Notes: generated by a model not told the origin, from the letters alone. DNA of 64,000 nt from Pseudenterobacter timonensis (GCF_900021175.1 NZ_FCOP01000013.1:310001-374000); one strand, 5' to 3'. Counted from the stretch's first letter, positions 11,458-24,424 are shown. Made by a program: numbers and translations.

Positions 11458-11809
11458 TTACAGCCCTCCGGCAAAGATTGCCCTGCGTTTAAACATTTTA
11501 TGGATAAGACTCAATCTGTTAGCGCCGCTTAAATATGTTAACGTTAAGTTAAACAAAATTTAGTTTATGGTTTCGATTTATAACAAACTTATAAATTATG
11601 TTCGCCATAACGGGTGATTGACAGATAAAACCATTTAATTTCAGGAGGTTGATACATAAATCCCGAAGAATTTCAGGCGCAGCGGGAGGATATATTTATT
11701 AAAACGTGATTTATTTCACAATATAACGCGGGGAAAACTCTTTTTTGCAGGAAAATAAGGCGGAAAGAAAGGAAATAATATTTTAGCAGACATTAAATAT
11801 AAGTTAAGC
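11458..11809 (-). promoter_or_regulatory. AT-rich leader upstream of the fimbrial operon
   Basis: 352 bp without a gene between the fimbrial operon and the cheW terminator. It is far richer in A and T than its neighbours, the usual look of an H-NS-silenced fimbrial promoter. I find no sigma-28 match. A CRP-like box lies at 11705-11720. I could not single out one convincing -10/-35 pair. Confidence 0.55.
11705..11720. promoter_or_regulatory. CRP-like box upstream of fimbrial operon
   Basis: CGTGA-N6-TCACA, nine of ten matches to TGTGA-N6-TCACA. It lies about 255 bp before the first fimbrial gene. Confidence 0.45.
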
Positions 11810-11834
11810 AGCCCGGAAATAATTATTCCGGGCT
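11810..11834 (-). terminator. Terminator after cheW
   Basis: Perfect 9-bp stem AGCCCGGAA / TTCCGGGCT with a 7-nt loop, 10 bp past the cheW stop. The following tract is only moderately U-rich. It separates the motAB-cheAW transcript from the fimbrial operon. Confidence 0.7.
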
Positions 11835-11844
11835 GGCGTGAATA

Positions 11845-12348
11845 TCAGGCGACGTGGTTCGCGGCCATATCCAGCAGCGCCATCTCATCGCTGTTAAGCA
11901 GCTTTTCAATGTGCACCAGGATCAGCATCCGGTCACCCAGCGCGCCGAGGCCCGTGAGATACTCCGTTGACAGCGTCACGGCAAATTCCGGCGCCGGGCG
12001 GATCTGCTCGGCGGTCAGGGAGAGGACGTCAGAGACGCCGTCGACCACAATGCCCACCACCCGCTGGCCCAGGTTGAGCACAATCACCACGGTGTTGTCG
12101 TTATACTCCACCTCGCCCTGGCAAAATTTCACGCGCAGGTCGACAATCGGGACGATAACGCCGCGCAGATTGGTGACGCCCTTAATAAACGCAGGCGTAT
12201 TGGCGATGCGGGTCACCTGATCGTAGCCGCGGATCTCCTGCACTTTCAGAATATCAATGCCGTACTCTTCTTCACCCAAGGTGAAAACCAGAAATTCCTG
12301 CCCTGATGGCTCGCCGGCCAGCTTGGTTACATTACTCATACCGGTCAT
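11845..12348 (-). CDS. cheW: CheW, receptor-kinase coupling protein
   Basis: Adaptor of 167 aa that links chemoreceptors to CheA in the polar signalling arrays. The SH3-like CheW fold is recognised from [35 protein letters not shown] and VDGVSDVL, which match E. coli CheW almost residue for residue. It follows cheA by 19 bp. In E. coli the next gene is tar; here a terminator and a fimbrial operon intervene. Confidence 0.97.
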   Translation of the reverse strand: MTGMSNVTKLAGEPSGQEFLVFTLGEEEYGIDILKVQEIRGYDQVTRIANTPAFIKGVTNLRGVIVPIVDLRVKFCQGEVEYNDNTVVIVLNLGQRVVGIVVDGVSDVLSLTAEQIRPAPEFAVTLSTEYLTGLGALGDRMLILVHIEKLLNSDEMALLDMAANHVA

Positions 12349-12367
12349 GTTCTACCCTTTTACTTAA

Positions 12368-14374
12368 TCAGGCGGCGGTGCTCGCCACGCGTTGTTCACG
12401 ATTTAAACCCTGAAGCGCCGAGACGTCGACGATCAGTGCGACGCTGCCGTCGCCAAGGATGGTGGCGGCGGAAATCCCTGGCACCTTGCGGTAGTTACTT
12501 TCCAGGTTTTTCACCACCACCTGGTGCTGGCCAATCAGCTGATCGACCAGCAGCGCATAGCGGCGACCGGCGCTTTGCAGAATGACCACAATCCCCTGGG
12601 TGGCTTCGGTTTTGGCGCCTTCGACGTCAAATACTTTCCACAGCTCCACCAGCGGCAGGTATTCGCCGCGCACCTCCAGCACGCGCTCCCCGCCCGCCAG
12701 CGGATGCAGATCCTGCTCGCGCGGCTGAAGAGACTCCATCACCGCGTTCAGCGGCAGGATAAAGACTTCGTCCGCCACCTTCACCGACATCCCGTCGAGG
12801 ATCGCCAGTGTTAACGGCAGCAGAATGCGGATGGTGGTGCCGCTCCCCTGCTTCGACTGGATCTCCACATGGCCGCCCATCTCCTGGATGTTCCGTTTCA
12901 CCACGTCCATTCCCACGCCGCGCCCGGAGACATCGGTCACCTGCTCGGCGGTGGAGAAGCCGGGGGCGAAGATGAGCATGCCCACCTCTTCGTCGGTCAT
13001 GTTCTCGTTAACCGCCATCCCCTGGGAGATCGCCTTCGCCAGAATGCGCTCGCGGTTGAGTCCCGCGCCATCGTCGGTCACTTCAATGCAGATGTTGCCG
13101 CCCTGGTGTTCGGCCGAGAGGATAAGATTGCCCACCGGGGATTTCCCCGCAGCCACGCGGCTTTCCGGCGACTCGATACCGTGGTCGAGGCTGTTGCGCA
13201 CCAGGTGCGTCAGCGGATCGATGATGCGCTCGATGAGGCTCTTGTCCAGCTCGGTGGAGCTACCCATCAGCGTCAGCTCCACCTGCTTGTTAAGCTTGCT
13301 GGCGAGATCGCGCACCAGACGCGGGAAGCGGCTAAAGACATACTCCATCGGCATCATGCGGATAGACATCACCGACTCCTGCAGATCGCGGGCGTTACGT
13401 TGTAACTGCCCCATGCTGGTGATGAGATCCCCGTGGGTGACCGGGTCAAGCTCGTTGGAGCGCTGGGCCAGCATCGACTGGGTGATCACCAGCTCGCCCA
13501 CCAGGTTGATAAGCTGATCCACCTTCTCCACCGCCACGCGAATGCTGGTGGATTCGCTGACGCGGGGTGCCGGTTTTTCGCGCTCGACGCGGTTGGGCGC
13601 CACGCTCTCTTTTGCCACCGCCTGTAGCGACGGCGCTACCGCTACCGGCGCTGGCGTGGCCGGTGCGGGTGCGACGACGGGCGGTTCAACCTGCGAAGCG
13701 GCGAGCGGTTCAAAAGCGATCTGGTCCGCTTCAATGACGAAGCAGAGCACCGCCACGATGTCATCCTGGCTTACAGAATCATCGAGGGTGGCGGCAAGGC
13801 TCTCTTTATCTTTCACCACATCGGTGATGGTCGCGAGGTTACGCAGCTCCTCCTCCAGCAGATCCACTTCGCTCTCTTTCAGGCGTGACAATACTATCCG
13901 CACCCCCGCCGGAGCGGCGGCGGCGGTCGGTTCTACGACGCTCAGCCTGGTCGGGCTGACGGCGGGGACAGCCGCCTCGCCTTTGGCCTCCAGCGCCAGC
14001 TGGCGCAGGGCGTTGCAGATATATTCGAAGCTGGCAGCGTCCGGCTCTTGCGAGCTTTTATAGGCGTCAAGCTGTTCCTGCATAATATCTTTGGTTTCCA
14101 AAAACAGGTTAATCATGTCGGTGGTAAGCTGCATTTCGCCGCGCCGCGCGTCGTCCAGCAGGTTCTCCATCAGGTGGGTGGTCTCCTGAAGGATGGTAAA
14201 ACCAAAGGTTCCGGCGCCGCCTTTAATGGAGTGCGCCGCGCGGAAGATGGCGTTGAGCTGTTCCGCATCGGGATCTTCCGGCACGAGATCCAGCAGGTGC
14301 TGCTCCATGTCGGCCAACAGCTCGTCGGCTTCATCAAAAAATGTCTGGTAAAAATCGCTAATATCCATGCTCAC
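12368..14374 (-). CDS. cheA: CheA, chemotaxis histidine kinase
   Basis: Cytoplasmic kinase of 668 aa that autophosphorylates and passes phosphate to CheY and CheB. Domains in order: Hpt (phospho-acceptor H48 in [10 protein letters not shown]), CheY/CheB-binding P2 (about 160-230), an Ala/Pro-rich linker (about 230-265, longer than in E. coli), dimerisation domain, ATPase ([31 protein letters not shown]) and a CheW-like domain. Start taken as GTG at 14374, giving MSMDISDF as in E. coli; an ATG two codons later would also work. Confidence 0.97.
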   Translation of the reverse strand: MSMDISDFYQTFFDEADELLADMEQHLLDLVPEDPDAEQLNAIFRAAHSIKGGAGTFGFTILQETTHLMENLLDDARRGEMQLTTDMINLFLETKDIMQEQLDAYKSSQEPDAASFEYICNALRQLALEAKGEAAVPAVSPTRLSVVEPTAAAAPAGVRIVLSRLKESEVDLLEEELRNLATITDVVKDKESLAATLDDSVSQDDIVAVLCFVIEADQIAFEPLAASQVEPPVVAPAPATPAPVAVAPSLQAVAKESVAPNRVEREKPAPRVSESTSIRVAVEKVDQLINLVGELVITQSMLAQRSNELDPVTHGDLITSMGQLQRNARDLQESVMSIRMMPMEYVFSRFPRLVRDLASKLNKQVELTLMGSSTELDKSLIERIIDPLTHLVRNSLDHGIESPESRVAAGKSPVGNLILSAEHQGGNICIEVTDDGAGLNRERILAKAISQGMAVNENMTDEEVGMLIFAPGFSTAEQVTDVSGRGVGMDVVKRNIQEMGGHVEIQSKQGSGTTIRILLPLTLAILDGMSVKVADEVFILPLNAVMESLQPREQDLHPLAGGERVLEVRGEYLPLVELWKVFDVEGAKTEATQGIVVILQSAGRRYALLVDQLIGQHQVVVKNLESNYRKVPGISAATILGDGSVALIVDVSALQGLNREQRVASTAA

Positions 14375-14378
14375 GCTA

Positions 14379-15308
14379 TCACCTCGGATTGGCTGGTGGC
14401 GATGTGGGAACGTCAGCCGAAGGGAGAGCCCCGGGCTGTTTTAACTCATCCAGTGACTCATTCTGGCTTTCGGCGTTTTCATGCAGGATCGCCTGCTCCG
14501 CCTGCCGGTTGAGCACTAAAAGACTGATACGACGGTTGATGGCATCCTCCGGCCCGCGGTCGCTGAGGCGCATGGTGGCCGCCATGCCTACCACGCGCAG
14601 CACCTTGCCATCGTCCAGCCCGCCGGCGACCAGCTCGCGGCGCGAGGCGTTGGCGCGATCGGCGGAGAGTTCCCAGTTGCTGTACCCCTTTTCGCCGCTG
14701 GCGTAGGGGAAGTCATCCGTATGGCCGGAGAGGCTGATCCGGTTGGGGATGCCGTTAAGGATCGGCGCGATGGCGCGCAGTATGTCGCGCATGTAGGGCT
14801 CCACCTCCGCGCTGCCGGTTTTAAACATCGGGCGGTTCTGGCTGTCGATAATCTGAATACGCAGCCCCTCCTGCACCAGGTCTATCTTCAGGTGCGGGCG
14901 CAGGGCGCGTAGCTTCGGGTCGGCCTCGATAAGCTGGTCAAGATCGCCGCGCAGCTTCTTCAGGCGCGCCTGCTCCATGCGCTGCTTCAGCGCGTCGATA
15001 TTGGGCTCTTTTTTGACCTCCCCCTTCTGCTGGGTGAAGTCATCGCCGCCCCCCGGAATGGGGCTGTCGCTGTTGGAGATGCGCGGGCCGCCAGTCACCG
15101 CGGTCGCCAGCGGCGTGCGGAAATATTCCGCGATCTGGATAAGCTCTTTCGGACTGGAGATGGAGATAAGCCACATCACCAGAAAGAAAGCCATCATCGC
15201 GGTCATAAAGTCGGCGTAGGCGATCTTCCACGAGCCATGGGAGCCGTGGCCGTGGCTTTTATGCCTGCGCTTTTTGACGATGACGACAGGATGGGACTGG
15301 TTTTTCAT
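14379..15308 (-). CDS. motB: MotB, flagellar stator protein
   Basis: Stator subunit of 309 aa anchoring the proton channel to peptidoglycan. One N-terminal membrane segment (about 28-50) carries the proton-binding aspartate in [13 protein letters not shown] (D32). The C-terminal OmpA-like domain contains [16 protein letters not shown] and [13 protein letters not shown]. Overlaps the motA stop by 4 nt. Confidence 0.97.
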   Translation of the reverse strand: MKNQSHPVVIVKKRRHKSHGHGSHGSWKIAYADFMTAMMAFFLVMWLISISSPKELIQIAEYFRTPLATAVTGGPRISNSDSPIPGGGDDFTQQKGEVKKEPNIDALKQRMEQARLKKLRGDLDQLIEADPKLRALRPHLKIDLVQEGLRIQIIDSQNRPMFKTGSAEVEPYMRDILRAIAPILNGIPNRISLSGHTDDFPYASGEKGYSNWELSADRANASRRELVAGGLDDGKVLRVVGMAATMRLSDRGPEDAINRRISLLVLNRQAEQAILHENAESQNESLDELKQPGALPSADVPTSPPANPR

Positions 15309-16192
15309 GCGTCCTCGGTCGTCGTCTGCTGGTTAGGGTTTTTCACCGCCCGCACATGTTCGTCCAGCTCGATAAACGACGGACGCTCGCTGGAGTAGAG
15401 GGTTTTACGACCAAATTCCACCGCGATCGGCGGCGCGTAGCCGTTGAGGTTGGAGAGCAGCGTCACCTTGACGCACTGCATCATCTTGGTGGTTTCGGCG
15501 CTTTTCTGGCGCAGCACGCTCGCCAGCGGCGAGATAAAGCCGTAGGCCAGCAGGATACCGAGGAAGGTACCGACCATCGCATGCGCGATCAACGCCCCCA
15601 GCTCCGCTGCCGGACGGTCGGCGGAGGCGAGCGCGTGCACCACCCCCATCACCGCGGCGACAATCCCGAAGGCGGGCAACGAATCGCCCACCAGCGCCAG
15701 CGCGTTAGCAGGCACTTCCGCTTCGCTCTCGTGAGTTTCGATCTCTTCGTCCATCAGCGCTTCGATTTCGAAGGTGTTCATGTTGCCGCTAATGATCAGG
15801 CGCAGGTAGTCGACGATAAAATCGAGCATCATGGCGTCGGCGAGAATGCGCGGATAGCTGGCGAAGATTTCGCTCTCTTTCGGGTTCTCGATATCGCGTT
15901 CAAGGGAGAACATCCCCTGCTGGCGCGACTTGGCCATCAGGCGATAGAGCAGCGCCAGCAGATCCATGTACATGGTTTTGGTGTATTTCGACCGCCGGAA
16001 CAGCAGCGGTATCGCCTTCAGCGTCCCCTTGATCGATTTACCGTTATTGCCAACGATAAACGCCCCTACGCCTGCCCCGCCGATGATGATCAGTTCAGCC
16101 GGTTGATAGAGTGCTCCAAGGTGCCCGCCGGTCATCATATAACCGCCGAAAACTGTCCCGATAACGACCAGGTAACCTAATAAGATAAGCAC
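15305..16192 (-). CDS. motA: MotA, flagellar stator proton-channel protein
   Basis: Four-helix inner-membrane protein of 295 aa that forms the stator channel with MotB. The large cytoplasmic loop contains the torque-generating charged residues in [21 protein letters not shown] (R90, E98). Membrane segments lie near 1-20, 33-50, 170-190 and 200-222. First gene of the motA-motB-cheA-cheW operon. Its sigma-28 promoter lies inside the end of flhC, upstream of the flhDC terminator. Confidence 0.97.
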   Translation of the reverse strand: MLILLGYLVVIGTVFGGYMMTGGHLGALYQPAELIIIGGAGVGAFIVGNNGKSIKGTLKAIPLLFRRSKYTKTMYMDLLALLYRLMAKSRQQGMFSLERDIENPKESEIFASYPRILADAMMLDFIVDYLRLIISGNMNTFEIEALMDEEIETHESEAEVPANALALVGDSLPAFGIVAAVMGVVHALASADRPAAELGALIAHAMVGTFLGILLAYGFISPLASVLRQKSAETTKMMQCVKVTLLSNLNGYAPPIAVEFGRKTLYSSERPSFIELDEHVRAVKNPNQQTTTEDA

Positions 16193-16259
16193 GACATCAT
16201 CCTTCCACTAGTGACTATGGCAAGGATGCGCAGACCGGGGGTTTATCCCTGTGCGGGCC

Positions 16260-16289
16260 AAAAAAAAGCAGCGGTAAGATACCGCTGCT
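16260..16289 (-). terminator. Terminator of flhDC
   Basis: Ten-bp stem AGCAGCGGTA / TACCGCTGCT with a 3-nt loop, followed on the minus strand by seven T. It lies between flhC and motA. Confidence 0.9.
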
Positions 16290-16314
16290 GGAATGAGGTG
16301 CCCACAGAGAGAGG

Positions 16315-16893
16315 TTAAACAGCGTGTCCGATCTGTTCATCCAGCAGTTGTGGAATACTATCGGCAGCTTCCGGGGAAAGTTTACGTCTTTTTACCGCAC
16401 GGGAAGGCGGCTGGCAGAGACTGCAGGCGAAGCTGCCCGCGGGCTGGTGCGCGTGGGTAATAAAGTTTCCGTCACAGCTGCTGCAGCGGGAGAGCTGAAG
16501 CATGCCGCTCTCCACAAAACGCACCAGCGTCCAGGCGCGGGTCAGCGCCAGCAGCGGCCCCTCTTCCGGCTGCGGACACTGCTCCAGATAGAGCTTATAG
16601 GCTTTGATCACGGCGTCGACGCCGCTGCAGAGGCCGGTTTTCAGCAGATACTGCCAGGCGTTGCAGAACATGGAAGCATGGATATTCTGCTCCCAGGTCA
16701 TAAACCAGTCGGTTGAAAAAGGGAGCATCCCTTTCGGCGGCGGGCTTCCGCGCAGCTCTTTATAAAGTTTAATCAGGCGTCCACGGCTTAACTGCGTCTC
16801 GCTCTCCAGCATCTGCAAACGCGCTCCCAGCGAAATTAGCTCCATCGCCAGCTGAATATCGCGCGCTTCCTGGACAATGCTCTTTTCGCTCAT
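16315..16893 (-). CDS. flhC: FlhC, flagellar master regulator subunit
   Basis: Subunit (192 aa) of the FlhD4C2 activator of class 2 flagellar promoters. The four zinc-binding cysteines are in CSSCDGNF and ACSLC. Start lies 2 bp after the flhD stop. The last codons of the gene also carry the sigma-28 promoter for motA. Confidence 0.97.
   Translation of the reverse strand: MSEKSIVQEARDIQLAMELISLGARLQMLESETQLSRGRLIKLYKELRGSPPPKGMLPFSTDWFMTWEQNIHASMFCNAWQYLLKTGLCSGVDAVIKAYKLYLEQCPQPEEGPLLALTRAWTLVRFVESGMLQLSRCSSCDGNFITHAHQPAGSFACSLCQPPSRAVKRRKLSPEAADSIPQLLDEQIGHAV
16358..16384 (-). promoter_or_regulatory. Sigma-28 promoter of motAB-cheAW, inside flhC
   Basis: Read on the minus strand: TAAACTTT, 11 nt, GCCGATAG. 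It lies within the last 70 bp of flhC coding sequence. A transcript from here crosses the flhDC terminator before motA, the arrangement that in E. coli gives the sigma-28-dependent small RNA MotR. Confidence 0.88.
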
Positions 16894-16895
16894 CG

Positions 16896-17246
16896 TCAGG
16901 CCCTTTTCTTGCGGGCAGATTCATCCGGCTGGCTGAGTTCATTAAGCAGACCGGTGGAGAGTAAAATGCCGGTGTGGATCTGTTGCAGATCGTCCACGCG
17001 CGACTCCTGGGTCAGGCGTGTAATGGTCTGGTGGCTATCGAAACGGAACTGGCAGATCAGCTGGTTCGTTTCGGCAAGCTTCACCATCTGCGGCAGGGTA
17101 AGCCCACCCAGCGTGGTCGCCATCTCTTCGGTAATACCGAGCCGGAACATCGCGGTAGCCTTGTCCTGACCGATGAGACGCTGGGCCAGCAGTAAATATG
17201 ACAGATTGATGTCATAAATGTGTTTGAGCAACTCGGATGTATGCAT
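16896..17246 (-). CDS. flhD: FlhD, flagellar master regulator subunit
   Basis: Subunit of the FlhD4C2 complex, 116 aa from [12 protein letters not shown]. All-helical protein with near-identity to E. coli FlhD over [25 protein letters not shown] and [14 protein letters not shown]. The frame is open to an ATG at 17255 (MGKMHTSE), used in some annotations; GGGA just before 17246 favours the shorter form. First gene of flhDC, with a very long leader typical of this operon. Confidence 0.95.
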   Translation of the reverse strand: MHTSELLKHIYDINLSYLLLAQRLIGQDKATAMFRLGITEEMATTLGGLTLPQMVKLAETNQLICQFRFDSHQTITRLTQESRVDDLQQIHTGILLSTGLLNELSQPDESARKKRA

Positions 17247-18033
17247 TTTTCCCATCCAGAATGACCAATTATTATTTTATGCGGTTAGCCCGCACCCCGT
17301 GATGTCGCCGGGAAAGCCCCGGAAAAAAGAAAAGGCGAAATGCATAGTTAAATCAAGGACTAAGTTTAAAAAATTACGCAAAAAGAAAGGTATTTATTGT
17401 GCTTACGCATTTTAATCCTTTCTTACATATTCCTAAGATTTTTCCTAAATCGACGCAACTCTACTCGCGCGCCCTAATACATACAATGCAGCCTTGCTGG
17501 AATTTTAAAAAAAGTGTGATGGTCGTCACATAATTAACCCTAATATTTGTTAGAAATCCATCAGCGAGACTTCTAATTTGCCCGTTTTTTATACAAAGCT
17601 GGCACGATTCTATTCTGAATCATCGAATACTCATGCATAAGGGGCGCCATCTTGTTATGACGGTGAACTAAGCAAGAGAAATTTGAGAAAAGTGGCGGAA
17701 AGGCAAGTTTCTTTAATAGAAACAACAAACTTTTATGTATACAATCAAATGGTTAAGCTAATAACAACTTTAAACAGTTGACAATCGTTATCATAACAAA
17801 ATCGATTATGGCTTTTTAAAACCATTTAACGTTTCTGGCGGACATTTGTTAAATTTAAGTTAAGTATTTAATTTTGGTCAACTTGCTGCCGTTAACAGTT
17901 ATTCTTTTGATAAGAATAATTAATGAATATTTATGATAACCATCACATTCCTGTCATTTTGCCTACTTGCGGCGCAGGCGGAATCGCGCTAATGCTGAAG
18001 TATGTTCCGCAAAAAAGCGTAGAGAGGCGATGA
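17247..18033. promoter_or_regulatory. Long flhDC / uspC intergenic regulatory region
   Basis: 787 bp without a gene, AT-rich. In E. coli the flhDC promoter integrates CRP, H-NS, OmpR, RcsB, LrhA and other inputs, and the long leader is bound by CsrA. Here a perfect CRP box is visible at 17515-17530. The right end should hold the uspC promoter, which I could not assign. I see no insertion element, such as those that boost flhDC in some E. coli strains. Confidence 0.75.
17515..17530. promoter_or_regulatory. CRP binding site of flhDC
   Basis: TGTGA-TGGTCG-TCACA, a perfect ten-of-ten CRP box. Its centre lies about 267 bp before the flhD start, close to the E. coli spacing (box near -72, leader near 200 nt). 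Confidence 0.9.
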
Positions 18034-18462
18034 ATGAGTTATTCCCATCTGCTTGTTTCTGTAGCTGTTTCCCCTGAAAGCCACCGGCTGGTGGCGAAAG
18101 CGGTGTCGATCGCGCGCCCGCTCAACGCCAGAATAAGCCTGATCACCCTCGCCGCCGAGCCGGAGATGTATAACCAGCTGGCCGCGCCGATGCTGGAAGA
18201 TATACGGGATCTGTTGCAGGAGGAGACGAAACGCTTTCTGGCGGAGCTGGTGGAAAGTGCGGATTACCCGATAGAGAACACCTTTATCGCCACGGGCGAA
18301 CTGAGCCAGCAGATCCTCGATCTCTGCGCCAGGCGGCGGGTCGATCTCGTGATCTGCGGCAATCATAACCAGAGCTTTTTCTCGCGCGCCGCCTGTTCAG
18401 CGAAGGCGATTGTCAGCGCAAGCCAGGTGGATGTGCTGCTGGTGCCCCTCGGGAACGGCTAA
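18034..18462 (+). CDS. uspC: UspC, universal stress protein
   Basis: UspA-family protein of 142 aa with the ATP-binding-like C-terminal pattern LVICGNHNQSFFSRAACSAKAIV. UspC links stress resistance to motility and osmotic signalling in E. coli. AGAGGCG precedes the start by a few bases. It is convergent with otsA, as in E. coli; the tails are separated by about 20 bp. Confidence 0.93.
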   Translation: MSYSHLLVSVAVSPESHRLVAKAVSIARPLNARISLITLAAEPEMYNQLAAPMLEDIRDLLQEETKRFLAELVESADYPIENTFIATGELSQQILDLCARRRVDLVICGNHNQSFFSRAACSAKAIVSASQVDVLLVPLGNG

Positions 18463-18481
18463 GGCTCCCGGGGGCGTCCCA

Positions 18482-20858
<2,377 letters not shown>

Positions 20859-21842
20859 TCAGACTGTACGTTTCGATTTTTGCTTGTAACGGTCGAATAT
20901 CACGGCTGCCAGCAGGATCAGGCCGCGAACCACGTACTGGGAGAATGGTGAAATATTCAACAGGTTCATAGCGTTCTCGACGGTGCCCAGAATCAGGATA
21001 CCCGCCACCACATATGAGATTTTTCCTATGCCTCCCTTGAGCGAAACGCCCCCTAACACGCACGCTGAGATGACGATCAGCTCATAGCCGATGGAGGTCA
21101 TCGGCTGACCGCTGGTCATACGCGAGGCGAGGATAATCCCCGCAGCGGCAGAAACGAGGCCAGAGAGGATAAAGATAATAATCTTAGTGCGGACCACCGG
21201 GACGCCCGCCAGCCGCGCCGCCTCTTCGTTGCCGCCAATTGCCAGCGTATTGCGGCCAAAGGTGGTGCGGTTAAGCAAAAAGCCAAAAATAATCAGGCAG
21301 GCCACCGTCAGCCAGATGGGCGCCGGCAGGCCGAGCCAGTTGGCGTAACCGAGCGTAAAGAAGCGCTCATCTTCAATCCCCACCGCTTTACCGTCGGAGA
21401 TGATATAGGCCAGGCCGCGCACGATCTGCATGGTGGCAAGGGTGGTGATCAGGGCGTTGATCTTCAGCCGGGCAATCACAAAGCCGTTGACCAGCCCGCT
21501 GGCGACACCCAGCAGCAGCCCCGCCAGCACGCCGATCCAGAGGCTTTCGGTGAGGTTAATCACCACCGCCGTGGTGACCCCGGCGCAGGCGATAACCGAC
21601 GCGACCGACAGGTCGAAATCACCCGAGGCGAGGCAGAACAGCATACCGCAGGCCACCATGCCGGACATGGAGATCGCCAGCCCCAGCCCCTTCATGTTGA
21701 CGAAGGTGGCGAAGTTCGGCACAAAGATGGCGCAGGCCACAAAGAGGACGGCAAAAACCACCAGCATCCCATACTGGTCCCAGATGCGCCCGATGCTGAA
21801 AAACGATTTCGGCGCGCGCGAGGTCGTAACAGAGGACATCAT
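20859..21842 (-). CDS. araH: AraH, L-arabinose ABC transporter permease
   Basis: Inner-membrane permease of 327 aa with about ten hydrophobic segments, nearly identical to E. coli AraH (CLASGDFDLSVASV, ALITTLATMQIVRGLAY, AIGGNEEAARLAGV). Third gene of araFGH; begins 11 bp after araG. Members of this group import sugars using the periplasmic protein AraF and the ATPase AraG. Confidence 0.96.
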   Translation of the reverse strand: MMSSVTTSRAPKSFFSIGRIWDQYGMLVVFAVLFVACAIFVPNFATFVNMKGLGLAISMSGMVACGMLFCLASGDFDLSVASVIACAGVTTAVVINLTESLWIGVLAGLLLGVASGLVNGFVIARLKINALITTLATMQIVRGLAYIISDGKAVGIEDERFFTLGYANWLGLPAPIWLTVACLIIFGFLLNRTTFGRNTLAIGGNEEAARLAGVPVVRTKIIIFILSGLVSAAAGIILASRMTSGQPMTSIGYELIVISACVLGGVSLKGGIGKISYVVAGILILGTVENAMNLLNISPFSQYVVRGLILLAAVIFDRYKQKSKRTV

Positions 21843-21853
21843 TAACTCCTTAC

Positions 21854-23368
21854 TCAGGCAACCGCCTGGCTGACTTTAGGCATGGCGAGGCTTAGCGCCT
21901 GCTGCTCATTCGCCTCTTCGTGTAATAGTTCACCGGCAATTTCCCCTTCACGCATCACCACGATGCGGTCGGCAACGCCCAGCACTTCGGGCAGGTCGCT
22001 GGAGGCGAACAGCACCGCAACGCCGCGCTGCGCCAGCGCGTAAATCACGTTATAGATTTCGTGTTTGGCCCCCACGTCGATGCCGCGCGTCGGCTCATCC
22101 AGCAGAATCACCTTCATCTCCTCCGACAGCCAGCGCCCAAGGATCGCCTTCTGCTGATTGCCGCCCGAGAGGTTCATGATCAGCTGTTCGGCGCCGGGGG
22201 TTTTAATATTGAGCGAGCGGATGTGGTGCGCCGCGTTGCTCTCCTCCCAGCCGTCATTGATCAGGCAGCCCGCGCGAATGTACTTGCGACGCGCTGAGAT
22301 GTTGATGTTGTCCTGCACCGAATGAACCGGAATAATCCCCTCGGCCTTGCGATCTTCAGGACAGAGCATCATTCCCGCCCGGATAGCGTGCGCCGGCTTC
22401 TGGATATCCACCGGCTGCCCGTCGATATAGACCTGCCCGCCAGTAATGCGCGTACCGCCAAACAGCCCTTTCATCAGCTCGCTGCGCCCGGCTCCCACCA
22501 GGCCAAACAGGCCGACAATTTCGCCGCTGCGCACCGTCAGGCTTATCGGCTGGCGTACCCCTTTGGCCTTGACGTTCTCCAGCCGCAACCGCTCGCTCCC
22601 CTGCTGCCTCGGCTGCCAGTGGTAGATATCGCCCAGGTCGCGTCCCACCATCGCCTGCACCAGCTGATCGTGATCCACCTGCTGCATATCGGTAAAGGTA
22701 CGTACGTAACGCCCGTCCTTAAAAACGGTGATGGCGTCGCTGAGGGCAAAGATCTCCTCCATGCGGTGGGAGACGTAGAGAATGACCCGCCCCTCTTTGC
22801 GCAGTTCGCGGATCACCCGGAAGAGGTTTTCGATTTCACGCGCCGAGAGAGAGCTGGTGGGCTCGTCAAAAGCGATAATTTTGGCGTTCCGCGCCAGCGC
22901 CTTGGCGATCTCCACCATCTGCCACTGGCCGATGGAGAGATATTTCAGCGGCGTTTGCGGATCGATATCCAGCCCCAGATGTTTAAGCTGTAACCCCGCC
23001 TCATAGTTGAGCAGCGAGCGATTCACAAAACCGCCCTTGTGAGGCAACTGCCCCAGGTAGATATTCTCCGCCACCGTCATTTCAGGCACCAGGTGCAGCT
23101 CCTGATAGATAATAGCGACCCCGGCGTTAAGCGCCGCCGTGGTATCCGCGAAGGCTACCTCCTGCCCGCGGATCGCCAGCGTGCCGGTGGTCGGGGTATA
23201 GTTGCCGCTGAGGATTTTTAAGAGCGTGGATTTCCCCGCGCCGTTCTCCCCCATCAGGGCGTGAACCTGCCCGGGGTAGCAGTCGAAGCTGATATCGGTT
23301 AACGCGTTAACGCCGGGGAACGTTTTACCGATGCCGCGAAACGAGAGGTACGGTTCAGACTGTTGCAT
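21854..23368 (-). CDS. araG: AraG, L-arabinose ABC transporter ATPase
   Basis: ATPase of 504 aa with two fused nucleotide-binding domains, as in sugar importers of the RbsA/MglA type. The first has Walker [10 protein letters not shown] and Walker [12 protein letters not shown]. The second has [11 protein letters not shown], signature LSGGNQQKA and [12 protein letters not shown]. The start [10 protein letters not shown] at 23368 gives the E. coli length; the open frame upstream to 23425 is not conserved. Confidence 0.96.
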   Translation of the reverse strand: MQQSEPYLSFRGIGKTFPGVNALTDISFDCYPGQVHALMGENGAGKSTLLKILSGNYTPTTGTLAIRGQEVAFADTTAALNAGVAIIYQELHLVPEMTVAENIYLGQLPHKGGFVNRSLLNYEAGLQLKHLGLDIDPQTPLKYLSIGQWQMVEIAKALARNAKIIAFDEPTSSLSAREIENLFRVIRELRKEGRVILYVSHRMEEIFALSDAITVFKDGRYVRTFTDMQQVDHDQLVQAMVGRDLGDIYHWQPRQQGSERLRLENVKAKGVRQPISLTVRSGEIVGLFGLVGAGRSELMKGLFGGTRITGGQVYIDGQPVDIQKPAHAIRAGMMLCPEDRKAEGIIPVHSVQDNINISARRKYIRAGCLINDGWEESNAAHHIRSLNIKTPGAEQLIMNLSGGNQQKAILGRWLSEEMKVILLDEPTRGIDVGAKHEIYNVIYALAQRGVAVLFASSDLPEVLGVADRIVVMREGEIAGELLHEEANEQQALSLAMPKVSQAVA

Positions 23369-23434
23369 AACGTCTCCGTGATTCCAGTGAGCTGCGCCAG
23401 CGCGCCTCTGTCCGGGGCGCGCCAACGCTATCCA

Positions 23435-24424
23435 TTACTTGCCGCCTAATCCTTTTTTCGCCAGCTCCTCTTTGAAGTTATCGCGGGTAATCAGCACCAC
23501 GTCGGTCACTTCGGTGAATTTCGGCGGCTCAGCATCTTTGGTCACCCAGTTGTAGAGCATTTCGCTGGATTTATAGCCATGCACGTCCGGGCTGGGGAGC
23601 AGCGAACCGTAGAAGCCGGTCGCCTGCGCTTTTGACAGCTCGCTCACCGCGTCAACGCCATTAATGCCGATACCAATCACGTCTGCCGCCTTGAAGCCCT
23701 GCCCTTCGGTGGCGCGCACGCCGCCCAGCACGGTGTTGTCATTCATCCCCACCACCAGCCAGTGTTTGACCTCAGGGTGCTGCACCAGCATGGAGTTCGC
23801 GGCATCGAACGCGCCGGGAATATCGTTGGATTTGGTCGGTACTTTATAGATCTGTTTTTCCGGGAAACCGGCCGCTTTGAGCGCATCCATCGATCCGGTG
23901 GTACGACGGCGGGCGGTATCCAGCTCATCGGCGGTAATCGCCATCACGCCGGTCTCTTTGACATCCCAGCCGCGTTTCTGCATCTCTTTATAGAGCTCCT
24001 GCCCCTGGCGCTCGCCAATTTTGGTGGCCGCCATCATCACCAGCGGAACGGTATCCATCGGCTTGCCTTTGGCGTTAACGAACTGGTCGTCCACCGCGAT
24101 CACCTTCATATCGTAACCGCGAGCTTTAGCGACAATCGCCGAGCCAAGTTTCGGGTCGGGGGTGCAGATAACAAAGCCCTTCGCGCCGCTGGCCGCTAGG
24201 CTGTCAATAGCGTTCAGCGTCTTTTCGCCGTCCGGTACGGCGATTTTAATTACGTCGAAACCTAAATCTTTGCCCGCCTTATCGGCAAATTTCCATTCTG
24301 TCTGAAACCACGGTTCTTCCGGCTGTTTAACCAGAAAACCGAGTTTTAAATTTTCCGCCATAGCGGATTGTGACATAACAGCAGCCAGTCCAATGGCCGC
24401 CAGCGCTTTAGTAAATTTGTGCAT
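23435..24424 (-). CDS. araF: AraF, L-arabinose-binding periplasmic protein
   Basis: Periplasmic receptor of 329 aa with signal peptide ending SQSAMA. Sequence follows E. coli AraF almost throughout (NLKLGFLVKQPEEPWFQTEW, ELDTARRRTTGSMDAL, GMNDNTVLGGVRATEGQG). It delivers L-arabinose to AraGH. Start 24424 has GGAG 6 nt upstream; seven codons of open frame before it are ignored. First gene of araFGH. Confidence 0.97.
   Translation of the reverse strand: MHKFTKALAAIGLAAVMSQSAMAENLKLGFLVKQPEEPWFQTEWKFADKAGKDLGFDVIKIAVPDGEKTLNAIDSLAASGAKGFVICTPDPKLGSAIVAKARGYDMKVIAVDDQFVNAKGKPMDTVPLVMMAATKIGERQGQELYKEMQKRGWDVKETGVMAITADELDTARRRTTGSMDALKAAGFPEKQIYKVPTKSNDIPGAFDAANSMLVQHPEVKHWLVVGMNDNTVLGGVRATEGQGFKAADVIGIGINGVDAVSELSKAQATGFYGSLLPSPDVHGYKSSEMLYNWVTKDAEPPKFTEVTDVVLITRDNFKEELAKKGLGGK

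Noticed and set aside
16193..16260. Sigma-28 promoter directly before motA (TAAAC... with GCCATAG)
   Set aside because: The spacing between the blocks is 16 nt instead of 11. A proper match exists inside flhC at 16358-16384.
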